Source: Spirochaetota bacterium | Lineage (GTDB): Bacteria > Spirochaetota > UBA4802 > UBA5368 | NCBI GenBank assembly: GCA_035477215.1 | Contig: DATIKU010000013.1 | Span: 1-37,426 of the forward strand | DNA length: 37,426 nt | Direction of reading: 5' to 3' | Part shown: positions 1 to 7,524 of the stretch, in pieces | Layout: the number at the start of each line of letters is the position of its first letter | Position numbering within the stretch: the first letter of the stretch is position 1 | Translations under genes and position numbers: made by a program | The notes under the pieces: generated by a model | Databases searched by the model: none | What the model saw: only the letters and a program-made list of their open reading frames with translations | Told to the model about the DNA's origin: nothing

Positions 1-176
1 TAGGGTGTGACAAGTGCTGTTTGTCGACGAAAAGCATTCAGATTCAGGTAAAAATGCACTTGTAGGTTTTAAAAGATCTAACGCAACGAATTTCAGAAAA
101 TATTTTGAGCAGTATACCCTGGTTTTTCAGGAAACTGCTAAGGCATACATGCCAAAACAGGCACAGGGGTGCCGGG
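1..176. other. Upstream flank with no recognised gene
   Basis: This stretch is more AT-rich than the rest of the window and holds no open frame with recognisable protein features. Frames that cross it read through the palindromic repeat at 177-349 and look like chance. I see no RNA gene, terminator or mobile element in it. It may be the far end of the intergenic space before the regulator gene. Confidence 0.5.
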
Positions 177-349
177 GGGTGTGAATTAAATTTCGGGGAA
201 TAGTCTGTCATTGCGAGTCCCGGCCTTATCGGGGCGTGGCAATCTCTTTTACTACAAAGCTTTTTTGATAAACCTCCTGCCTTTTGAGATCGCCGCGTCG
301 CTGCGCTCCTTGCGATGACAGTTTTCACCCCGAAAATTAATTCACTCCC
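177..349 (+). repeat. Dispersed palindromic element, copy 1
   Basis: The ends form a long imperfect inverted repeat: GTGAATTAA at 181-189 faces TTAATTCAC at 337-345, and TGTCATTGCGAG at 206-217 faces CTTGCGATGACA at 309-320. Between the arms are the phrases GGGGCGTGGCAATCTC and GCCTTTTGAGATCGC. The same core recurs at 9759-9780 (same strand) and 30716-30737 (opposite strand). It encodes no protein and looks like a small non-autonomous, intergenic repeat. Similar 'GATTGCCACGCC...GCAATGACAG' elements are familiar from several environmental bacterial genomes, but I cannot name the family. Confidence 0.8.
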
Positions 350-381
350 TGCCGGGGAATATTCCTCGCACGATATTTTCC

Positions 382-443
382 TTGACAAAAATAAAGTTAT
401 ATATATGTGTACTCGTGTATATGACTTACAATGAAAGTATAAT
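382..443 (+). promoter_or_regulatory. Putative promoter and operator region of the GntR-family gene
   Basis: A perfect TATAAT lies at 438-443, about 30 bases before the regulator start codon, but it lacks a good -35 at the usual distance. A perfect TTGACA lies at 382-387, followed by an AT-rich tract. Between them, around 398-423, is a repeated GTGTA motif (GTGTAC...GTGTAT) flanked by ATATA on both sides, which could be an operator for the regulator itself. The operator idea is inference. Confidence 0.4.
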
Positions 444-473
444 GCATGAGGGCTCGAGCCCGGGAAAACCGCC

Positions 474-1226
474 ATGACGAAACTCGCGTATTTAACGCCA
501 ATCGACGGGCCGCCAGTGCCCGCTTACTACCGGCTTCAGGAAGCCCTGCGCAAAAAGATCGAGGAGATGCAGTGGCGTCCGGGCGAGATGATTCCATCCG
601 AGCGGCTGATCGCCCAGGAGTACGGCCTGAGCGTCGGCACGGTGAAAAAGGCCCTGGGCAACCTCGTCTACGAGGGCTACCTGTTCAGGATACAGGGGAA
701 GGGGACCTTCGTGTCGGGGACAACGCTTCGTCGCGGCAGCCTGCGGTATTACCGCATGATGGAATCGTTCGCGGGCGAGGAGGCCGATCTGAGCGTATCG
801 CTTCTCGGAATTTCTCGGATCGACGGGTTCGAGCCGGCGTGTTCGCTCCTCGGCCTTACCGTAAAAAAGCGCCTCTTCGTGTTGCGAAGGCTCTTTCTCT
901 CCGGCGACATCCCTATGGTGTACAGTGTGTCATATATGCCCGAGTCGCTTTTAAAGGGACTGGACGCCTTCCCGGCGGCGCTCTTCGAGAAGGGAACGCT
1001 GTACGAGGCGATAGAGAAGCATTACGGACTGCCCTGCATCTACAACCGCGAGCTGCTTGCGGCCGCGCAGGCGACAGGGGATGTCGCGGAAGTATTGAAG
1101 CTGGAGCCGAAGGTTCCGCTTATCTCGATAGAAATGATCGCATACACCTACAGGGACATGCCCTATGAGTATCGCCTTAGCTGGTGCGCGACGAACCGGC
1201 GGCGCATTTACCGCGAGATAGACTGA
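474..1226 (+). CDS. GntR-family (HutC subfamily) transcriptional regulator
   Basis: This 250-residue protein has an N-terminal winged helix (about residues 12-85) with the GntR signature SERLIAQEYGLSVGTVKKAL and the wing GKGTFVSG. The C-terminal half fits a UTRA ligand-binding domain, so it should be a repressor or activator that responds to a small molecule. The start chosen is the ATG at 474. A longer overlapping frame from 446 is a shadow. It ends 13 bases before the AprA-like flavoprotein gene and is probably the local regulator of the operon behind it, with the inducer likely to be a substrate of that pathway. The family assignment is firm; the ligand is unknown. Confidence 0.9.
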   Translation: MTKLAYLTPIDGPPVPAYYRLQEALRKKIEEMQWRPGEMIPSERLIAQEYGLSVGTVKKALGNLVYEGYLFRIQGKGTFVSGTTLRRGSLRYYRMMESFAGEEADLSVSLLGISRIDGFEPACSLLGLTVKKRLFVLRRLFLSGDIPMVYSVSYMPESLLKGLDAFPAALFEKGTLYEAIEKHYGLPCIYNRELLAAAQATGDVAEVLKLEPKVPLISIEMIAYTYRDMPYEYRLSWCATNRRRIYREID

Positions 1227-1239
1227 AGGGGCATTCCGA

Positions 1240-2907
1240 ATGGGCGCATCGGCGAATACTCCATATCCGGTCATGCACTGCGACGTGCTCGTTATCGGTG
1301 GCGGTAGCGCGGGCGCGATGGCGGCCATCCGCGCCAGGGAGCTCGATCCCTCGTGCAAGGTCGTGGTGCTCGAGAAGGGCGACATGAAGTATTCGGGCTG
1401 CATCGCCCGGGGAATGGACGCGCTGAACATCGTGGCCGTTCCCGGCGTTTCCACACCCGAGCTCTATGTCGAGGCAAACCGTATGGCCTGCGAAGGCATC
1501 ATGGACGAACCGCCGAATTACGAGATGGCACGGCGCAGCTGGGACCTCATGAAAAAGCTCGAGGCCTGGGGCGTGTGCTTTCCCGTTGACGACAACGGCG
1601 CCTACGAAGTGCTCCAGGTGCATCCGAAGGGGCGCTTCTGTGTGACGATGAAGGAGCCCGAGCTTAAAACGATGCTCGCGGCGCGGGCGAAGACGCTGGG
1701 AGTGCGTGTCGTGAACCGCTCGATGGCGGTGGAGTTGATTGTCGAAGATGGACGCGTTACCGGCGCGGTGGCCATGAACGTGCGGACCGGCGAGATATTC
1801 GTCGTCTCCGCCGGCGCGGTAATTCTCTGCGCGGGGGGTACGGCGCGTTTCGGGCTTCCGAACAACGGCTACCTTTACGGCGTGTACGATTATCCCGGAA
1901 ATACCGGGGATGGTTACTGTCTCGCGTACCGCTCGGGCGCGGAGCTCGGCGGTTTCGAATACACACTTATTTATTATATAGTAAAGGACATCAACGCGCC
2001 GCTTCTCTACATCACCCTCACCAGGGGCGCGAAGCTCCTGAACGCCTTTGGCTTCGACAAAAGCAGTGAGCACCCATCGATCAAATCGATGCTGGTGGAC
2101 CACCATCGCGAGGGGAGCGGCCCCATGCGGATCGTCATGAGCCACCTTCCGGAGGAGCGCATCCGCGGCATAGAGGAGATCCTTTTTACGACCGAGCGCC
2201 CGGTGCAGGAGCGTTTTTACCGGGGCAGGGGCGTGGATTTCCGCACGGGCGAGATCGAGCTGTGGCCGACCGAATGCTTTCTCTGCGGCGGGCACGGGCT
2301 GACGGGCGTTCGGGTGAACGAGCGCGCCGAGACCTCCGTGCCCGGTCTTTACGCCGCGGGCGACACCTCGCTTGTCGCGCGTGGGCATTTAAGCGGCGCC
2401 TTCGTCTTCGGGGAGATCGCCGCGGAGAACGCGCTGGAATTCGCCCGAAAGACCGGCAGGGGAACGCCCGATTTCTCCACGGCCGAGAGGGTGAACACGC
2501 ACCGCGCACGACGCCTCTCGCAGTCCGCGAACAAAATTCCGATCGAGGAATTCGAGTACAAGGTGCGCCGCATCATCAACGATTACATCGTGCCGCCCAA
2601 GAACGAATACAAGCTTGACCGGGCCCTCTGGTGGATGGACCGCTTCCGCGCGGAGCTTTCCGACGTCGTACGCGTGAGCACGGTCCACGACCTCTTCAAG
2701 TCGTTCGAGATAGAGAACATCATTCAATGCGCCGCCATGAGCGCGCACGCGTCGAAGGCGCGAAAGGAGAGCCGCTGGGGCATGTGGCATTTCCGCACGG
2801 ATTTTCCCGAGCGAAACGACGATGACTGGATGAAGCACATCGTCCTTTGCATGGGCGATGCCCCCGAGGACGTGAGGGTCGTCGAAAAGAATATAATCCG
2901 GATGTGA
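1240..2907 (+). CDS. AprA-like FAD-dependent oxidoreductase (fumarate reductase/APS reductase flavoprotein family)
   Basis: The 555-residue protein opens with a dinucleotide-binding motif, VIGGGSAGAMAA, then YSGCIARGMDALN, which parallels the 'SGAVAQG..AIN' segment of adenylylsulfate reductase alpha subunits. A second FAD contact, VPGLYAAGD, lies about two thirds along, and a basic helical C-terminal domain follows as in AprA and SdhA. It lacks the long capping insertions expected of a true dissimilatory AprA, and no aprB, sat or qmo genes are near, so sulfate reduction is unlikely. AAGGGG sits just before the ATG. The stop codon shares a base with the next gene's start, so the two are probably co-translated and may form one enzyme complex. 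The substrate is unknown. Confidence 0.85.
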   Translation: MGASANTPYPVMHCDVLVIGGGSAGAMAAIRARELDPSCKVVVLEKGDMKYSGCIARGMDALNIVAVPGVSTPELYVEANRMACEGIMDEPPNYEMARRSWDLMKKLEAWGVCFPVDDNGAYEVLQVHPKGRFCVTMKEPELKTMLAARAKTLGVRVVNRSMAVELIVEDGRVTGAVAMNVRTGEIFVVSAGAVILCAGGTARFGLPNNGYLYGVYDYPGNTGDGYCLAYRSGAELGGFEYTLIYYIVKDINAPLLYITLTRGAKLLNAFGFDKSSEHPSIKSMLVDHHREGSGPMRIVMSHLPEERIRGIEEILFTTERPVQERFYRGRGVDFRTGEIELWPTECFLCGGHGLTGVRVNERAETSVPGLYAAGDTSLVARGHLSGAFVFGEIAAENALEFARKTGRGTPDFSTAERVNTHRARRLSQSANKIPIEEFEYKVRRIINDYIVPPKNEYKLDRALWWMDRFRAELSDVVRVSTVHDLFKSFEIENIIQCAAMSAHASKARKESRWGMWHFRTDFPERNDDDWMKHIVLCMGDAPEDVRVVEKNIIRM

Positions 2908-4508
2908 TGACAGGCATGAAACACGGGATGGCCGGTAATCTGCTCGAGGCGCTCAGCGACAACATCGTGGTCGATCGCGACAAATGCATGGGATGCGGCG
3001 TATGCGTCGAGCGATGTCCGATGGACAATCTGCGGCTTAAAAGCGCGCCGTGCACGGCGGCCTGTCCGCTCGGTGTGAACGCGCAGGGCTATGTGCGGCT
3101 CATCGCGCTCGGCGATGAGGAAGAAGCGTACCGGATATTAAAAGAGACGCTTCCTTTCCCGGGAATTCTGGGCAGGATCTGTTCGAGGCCGTGCGAAATG
3201 GCCTGCGCGCATAATGAACATGCAAGCCCCCGGATCGCCATCAGGGCGCTCAAGCGTTACCTTGCCGACCGGTTCGCCGATCACGCCGAACCCGCCACGT
3301 TTTCGTCTCCATCCGGTAAGAGCGTGGCGATAATCGGTTCGGGACCGGCGGGACTGATGGCGGCGCACGACCTTCGACTGCACGGTCACGAGGTGGTCGT
3401 GCTCGAGGCCGAAAGCGCCCCCGGCGGCATGCTCCGCTGGGCGATCCCCGTGTTCAGACTGCCGCGCGAGGTGCTCGAAAAAGAAATCTCCCGGTTGACT
3501 GAAATGGGAGTGCGGTTCGGACTCGGCGAACGGATCGACGCGGAGGGACGCACGCGACTGCTCGATGAATTCGACGCGGTGCTCGTCGCGTCCGGAGGCG
3601 GGCCTATTCGCCGTCTCGGGGTCCCCGGGGAGGGCCTCTCCGGCGTCCGCCATGCGCTTTCATTTTTACGTGCGGCTCGTACGGGATCGCTTCCCGGCGT
3701 CGGCGAAAGGGCGGTCGTGATCGGGGGCGGGAACGCCGCCCTCGACGCCGCGCAGACGGCGCTGCGCTGTGGTGCGAAGGAGGTCTCGATCGTATGCCTG
3801 GAGGCCCGCTGCGAAATGCCGGCGTTTCCGTGGGCGCTCGACGAAGCGCTCTCCGAAGGGGTCCGGCTTGTGGACGCGTGGGGGCCGATACGTTTTATCG
3901 GAGAGGAAGGAAAGCTGACCGGCATAGTGCTTCAGCGCTGTACGGGGCTATTCGACGATACCGGCGACTTCTCGCCGCGCATGGATGCCTGCCAGACGAT
4001 GACCTTCGAGGCGGACACGGTGATAATCGCCGCGGGACAGGAAATGAATGATATGAACATTGGCGGCGGGGTCGATCCGCTGACGCTCCAGGTGAACGGC
4101 TCGTCCCTGTTTATAGCGGGAGACGCGGCGACCGGCCCGTCCTCGGTGGTGCATGCTATGGCGTCGGGCCGCCGGGCCGCGGAGTCGATCCATCGCCTGC
4201 TTGCCGGGGAACCGCTGGGCCTCGGGCGCACGGTGCCCACGGACGAAGGTGTCGACGCTCCGGTGCGCCCGCCCACCCGGATCGATACCAATGCAAGGCG
4301 CCCCCGGATGCGTTCGTTTAAGGGGAAGGGTGATTGCGGTGAGGTCGAATCGGCTTTCGACGCGGACATGGCGCGCGCCGAGGCGTCGCGCTGCCTTTCG
4401 TGCGGCGTGGCGTTCGGGAGATACCGCACCTGCTGGTTCTGCCTTCCCTGCGAGATCGAGTGTCCGCAAAAGGCGATCAATGTGGAGATACCGTATCTGC
4501 TGCGCTGA
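2907..4508 (+). CDS. Fe-S/FAD NAD(P)H oxidoreductase, GltD-like
   Basis: About 533 residues from the ATG at 2907, which overlaps the previous stop by one base; an alternative start is 2916. Domains in order: one [4Fe-4S] ferredoxin-like motif (CMGCGVCVERCP), a Fer4_20/dihydropyrimidine dehydrogenase domain II segment (CTAACPLGVNAQGY; CSRPCEMAC), an FAD fold (VAIIGSGPAGLMAA), an NAD(P)H fold (VVIGGGNAALDAAQ), and a C-terminal cysteine-rich tail (CLSCG, CWFCLPCEIECP) that could hold another cluster. The glutamate synthase small subunit has the same core. No gltB-like subunit is next to it, so glutamate synthesis is unlikely. I infer that it passes electrons between NAD(P)H or ferredoxin and the AprA-like flavoprotein. 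Confidence 0.85.
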   Translation: MTGMKHGMAGNLLEALSDNIVVDRDKCMGCGVCVERCPMDNLRLKSAPCTAACPLGVNAQGYVRLIALGDEEEAYRILKETLPFPGILGRICSRPCEMACAHNEHASPRIAIRALKRYLADRFADHAEPATFSSPSGKSVAIIGSGPAGLMAAHDLRLHGHEVVVLEAESAPGGMLRWAIPVFRLPREVLEKEISRLTEMGVRFGLGERIDAEGRTRLLDEFDAVLVASGGGPIRRLGVPGEGLSGVRHALSFLRAARTGSLPGVGERAVVIGGGNAALDAAQTALRCGAKEVSIVCLEARCEMPAFPWALDEALSEGVRLVDAWGPIRFIGEEGKLTGIVLQRCTGLFDDTGDFSPRMDACQTMTFEADTVIIAAGQEMNDMNIGGGVDPLTLQVNGSSLFIAGDAATGPSSVVHAMASGRRAAESIHRLLAGEPLGLGRTVPTDEGVDAPVRPPTRIDTNARRPRMRSFKGKGDCGEVESAFDADMARAEASRCLSCGVAFGRYRTCWFCLPCEIECPQKAINVEIPYLLR

Positions 4509-4564
4509 AATATGGTACGCGCATTGATGCTCTATCGTATGATTCAGTCTAAAAGGAGACGGTC

Positions 4565-6259
4565 ATGGTACAGCCAATAATCGAAGCGGCGGTCGACACC
4601 CTCATCGACAGCGGAGTGGAATATACCTTCGGCGTGCCCGGCGGCGGCGCGCTTTTCCTGTACGGTCCGCTGTATGAAAAACGGGACCGGATCACCAGCA
4701 TCCTCGCGCGCCAGGAGGGGGCGGCGGCCTGCATGGCCGACGCGTACGGCCGGATTACGGGCAAACCCGCGGCGCTGATCGCGCAGGGGGCCTGGGCGGG
4801 CTCGAACGCGGCTTTCGGCATACTCGAGGCATACATGGCCGGTTCGCCGATGGTCATCATCGCCGACACCAGCGATTACGGCGGCCTTGCGCAATACGGG
4901 CCCTGGCAGAACGGGACCGGGGAATACGGGGGATTCGATCTTCCGGCCATGATGCGCTCCATGACAAAGTATACGACCGTGGCAACTACCCCCGACGAGC
5001 TTCTGCACGGAATCCAGCTTGCCGCGCGCCATTCGGTCACCGGAAGGCCCGGCCCGGCCTGTGTGCTCGCGCGCATGAACCTGTTCGGCATGAGCGTGGA
5101 CATGGAAAAAACGACACCGCGCCTGTATCCGGCCTCGCTGCGGGCCCGTGCGGGCGCACCGTGCCTCGGTGAAGAGGACGCGCACCGTATCGCGGCGATG
5201 CTTGCCGGGGCCGCGTGCCCGGTCATGATAGTGGGGCGGGGTGTGCACTCCTCGAAGGCATACGATGAGGTGCGCGCCATCGCACAGTTGCTTGCCATGC
5301 CGGTCGCGACGAGCTACATGGGAAAGAGCGCGATCGCCGAAACGCACGATCTGGCCCTGGGCACCATGGGAGGGATAGGCCAGGCCGCGGCCAACGAGTA
5401 TATCTCGAAGGCCGATTGCATCCTTGCCGTGGGAACCGGCCTCTCGCCGGAGAACACGCGCATGCTCGCGCAGGGCTTCATCGACCCCGAAAGACAAAAA
5501 TTAATCCATATTGATATAGAAGCGCTGAACGCGGGCTGGACGTATCCCGTGGCGATCGCCGCGGCCTCGGACGCGAAGACCGGGCTTGCCAGGATTACCG
5601 GTGTTTTACGAAGCATGGAGCCCTCGTTCGACCGGAGCGCGCGGCTTGCGGCCATCGGCGAGGCGAAAAAGCGCACCTGCTTCTTCGCCTGCGACGCGTA
5701 CTGCTCGGACGCCGCGCCCATAGCGCCGGAGCGCGTGGTGAAGGAACTCAACGACGCAGCCGACGAAAATACCGTCATCTGTCTCGATGCCGGCAATAAC
5801 CGGCAGTGGTTCGCCAGGCACTTCATGTCGAAGGCGCCGGGGCAGGTCCAAGCGCCGGGCGGCGCCGGGGGTGTGGGCTGGGCCCCGCCGGCCGCGCTCG
5901 CGGTGCAGATGCTCCTGTGCGATAAAAAGGTCGTAGGGGTGTGCGGCGATGGCGGCATGGTCATGATGCTGCACTGTCTCGAGACCGCCGCGCAGTACCG
6001 CCTTCCGGTCACCTACGTGGTGCTGAACAACTCCGTGCTCGGCAACATCCGCGATTTCCAGGGCCAGGAATGCCGCTTCTGCACCGAATACCAGACGCCG
6101 GACCTCGCCGCGCACGCCCGGGCCTCCGGGCTTCGCGCCTTCAAGGTGACCGATCCCGCAAAGATCTCCGGGGCGCTTCGCGAGGCGCTGGATTGCGGTG
6201 AACCTTCGTTGGTCGATATTATCACCGCGCCCGAGGCCCATTTCAAACTGATGTGCTGA
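4565..6259 (+). CDS. Thiamine diphosphate-dependent enzyme (acetolactate synthase-like superfamily)
   Basis: The 564-residue protein has the three-domain layout of the acetolactate synthase/benzoylformate decarboxylase superfamily. The catalytic glutamate is E51 in ARQEGAAACMADAYGR. The cofactor motif runs from GDG at 461-463 to NN at 488-489. The central domain holds the usual non-catalytic Rossmann-like fold (around VMIVGRGVHSSKAYDE). AAGGAG precedes the ATG. Enzymes of this family decarboxylate 2-oxo acids or join or cleave carbon-carbon bonds; members include acetolactate synthase, sulfoacetaldehyde acetyltransferase and oxalyl-CoA decarboxylase. There is no small regulatory subunit nearby, so a role in branched-chain amino acid synthesis is unlikely. 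The substrate is unassigned. It follows the oxidoreductase gene by 56 bases in the same operon. Confidence 0.88.
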   Translation: MVQPIIEAAVDTLIDSGVEYTFGVPGGGALFLYGPLYEKRDRITSILARQEGAAACMADAYGRITGKPAALIAQGAWAGSNAAFGILEAYMAGSPMVIIADTSDYGGLAQYGPWQNGTGEYGGFDLPAMMRSMTKYTTVATTPDELLHGIQLAARHSVTGRPGPACVLARMNLFGMSVDMEKTTPRLYPASLRARAGAPCLGEEDAHRIAAMLAGAACPVMIVGRGVHSSKAYDEVRAIAQLLAMPVATSYMGKSAIAETHDLALGTMGGIGQAAANEYISKADCILAVGTGLSPENTRMLAQGFIDPERQKLIHIDIEALNAGWTYPVAIAAASDAKTGLARITGVLRSMEPSFDRSARLAAIGEAKKRTCFFACDAYCSDAAPIAPERVVKELNDAADENTVICLDAGNNRQWFARHFMSKAPGQVQAPGGAGGVGWAPPAALAVQMLLCDKKVVGVCGDGGMVMMLHCLETAAQYRLPVTYVVLNNSVLGNIRDFQGQECRFCTEYQTPDLAAHARASGLRAFKVTDPAKISGALREALDCGEPSLVDIITAPEAHFKLMC

Positions 6260-6342
6260 CAGGATCAGCCCCCGGGCGATCGTCTCATGCCGGTTTTTAC
6301 CGCGAAGCCCGGATACGTAAATACACGGCAAGGAGAGGAAGC

Positions 6343-7518
6343 ATGAAACTCGTGATACTTTCGCTGTTCCTGCTTGTATGTCCCGCCCTGATTATCCATC
6401 TGTGCCGGAGGTGGTCCGCGCTCGAAAAGCTCGGCCCGGCTCTTTTATGCTACGGTCTGGGAATGCTCATCGCAAATATAGGGGTGCTTCCGGAGGGCTC
6501 GGGACCGGTCCAGACCATGTTCATGAATATCAGCGTTCCGCTTGCGCTCCCGTTGCTGCTGTTCTCGCTCGATCTCAAACGATGGTCGAAACTCGCCGGA
6601 CGCGCGTTCCTCTCGTTCGCGCTGGTGGTGGTATCGGTGCTCGTGGCGACCACGTTGTCCTATTTCTTCTATCATGATCGCGTGGAGGAGTCGTGGAAGG
6701 TCGCCGGCATGCTCATCGGCGTGTACACGGGAGGCAGCATCAATCTAAACGCCATCGGCCTCGCGCTCAAGGCGAAGGAGCACGTGCTCGTTCTCACCAA
6801 CACGGCCGACATGCTGGTGTGCACCCCGTATTTCCTATTCATTCTCTCCTACGCGCAGAGGGTGCTGGGTAAAATCCTTCCTCCGTTCCGCTATCCGGAA
6901 AAAGGCGGTGAGACCTCGCAGACGGTCGGTGACTGTGCCGGGAGCGGCATTAAGGATTTCAATGATTACTCGGGAATCTTCAGGCCGGCCGTGGCGCTTC
7001 CGCTTGCGGGCGCAACGCTCGCGTCGATCGCCATCTTCGGGATATCGTATGCCGTTTACGGTTTCGTACCGGTGGAATTCAACATGGCGGCGCTGATGAT
7101 CAGCATTACCACGCTCGGGCTGCTCGGTTCGTTTGTTCCGAAGATCAGGGCCATCCCGATGACGTTTCAGTTCGGGCAGTACATCATCATGATTTTCTGT
7201 CTCGTCGTCGGCTCCCTGGCGGACCTCGGCCAGGTGGTGATGGGCGCCCCGACGATATTCATATTCACCGCGATCGTGGTGTACGGCTCCATGCTGCTGC
7301 ATGTGGTGCTCGCGGCGATTTTCCGCGTGGACGCGGACACCATGATCATCACCTCGGTGGCGGCGGTATTCTCGCCGCCCTTCGTGCCGGTGGTGGCCGC
7401 CGCTTTGAAAAATAAGGACGTCATCATCTCCGGCATCGCCACCGGCATACTCGGCTGGGTGATCGGCAATTACCTGGGGATATCGTACGCCTATCTGCTC
7501 AGGGGGCTGTTCGGCTGA
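6343..7518 (+). CDS. DUF819 (YjcL-like) integral membrane protein
   Basis: About 391 residues with 10 or more hydrophobic segments. It has the features I associate with DUF819: LPLLLFSLDLKRW after the second helix pair and AGMLIGVYTGGSINLNAIG in the middle. I chose the ATG at 6343, which has AGGAGAGG just upstream; the frame opens earlier at 6253, but that extension is hydrophilic. Function is not established for the family; transport or export of an organic acid is a reasonable guess. It closes the operon that starts with the GntR-type regulator, and it faces the next gene tail to tail with a gap of six bases. Confidence 0.85.
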   Translation: MKLVILSLFLLVCPALIIHLCRRWSALEKLGPALLCYGLGMLIANIGVLPEGSGPVQTMFMNISVPLALPLLLFSLDLKRWSKLAGRAFLSFALVVVSVLVATTLSYFFYHDRVEESWKVAGMLIGVYTGGSINLNAIGLALKAKEHVLVLTNTADMLVCTPYFLFILSYAQRVLGKILPPFRYPEKGGETSQTVGDCAGSGIKDFNDYSGIFRPAVALPLAGATLASIAIFGISYAVYGFVPVEFNMAALMISITTLGLLGSFVPKIRAIPMTFQFGQYIIMIFCLVVGSLADLGQVVMGAPTIFIFTAIVVYGSMLLHVVLAAIFRVDADTMIITSVAAVFSPPFVPVVAAALKNKDVIISGIATGILGWVIGNYLGISYAYLLRGLFG

Positions 7519-7524
7519 ACCCGT

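Noticed and set aside
44-475. A 143-codon minus-strand frame at the left edge
   Set aside because: It runs through the palindromic repeat and the regulator promoter, and shows no protein family features.
1177-2388. A 403-codon antisense frame under the AprA-like gene
   Set aside because: Its composition is rich in His, Arg and Ala with no motif, as expected from an opposite-strand shadow of a GC-rich gene.
1240-4508. Dissimilatory sulfate reduction genes
   Set aside because: The flavoprotein is AprA-like, but aprB, sat, qmo and dsr genes are absent and the neighbour is GltD-like.
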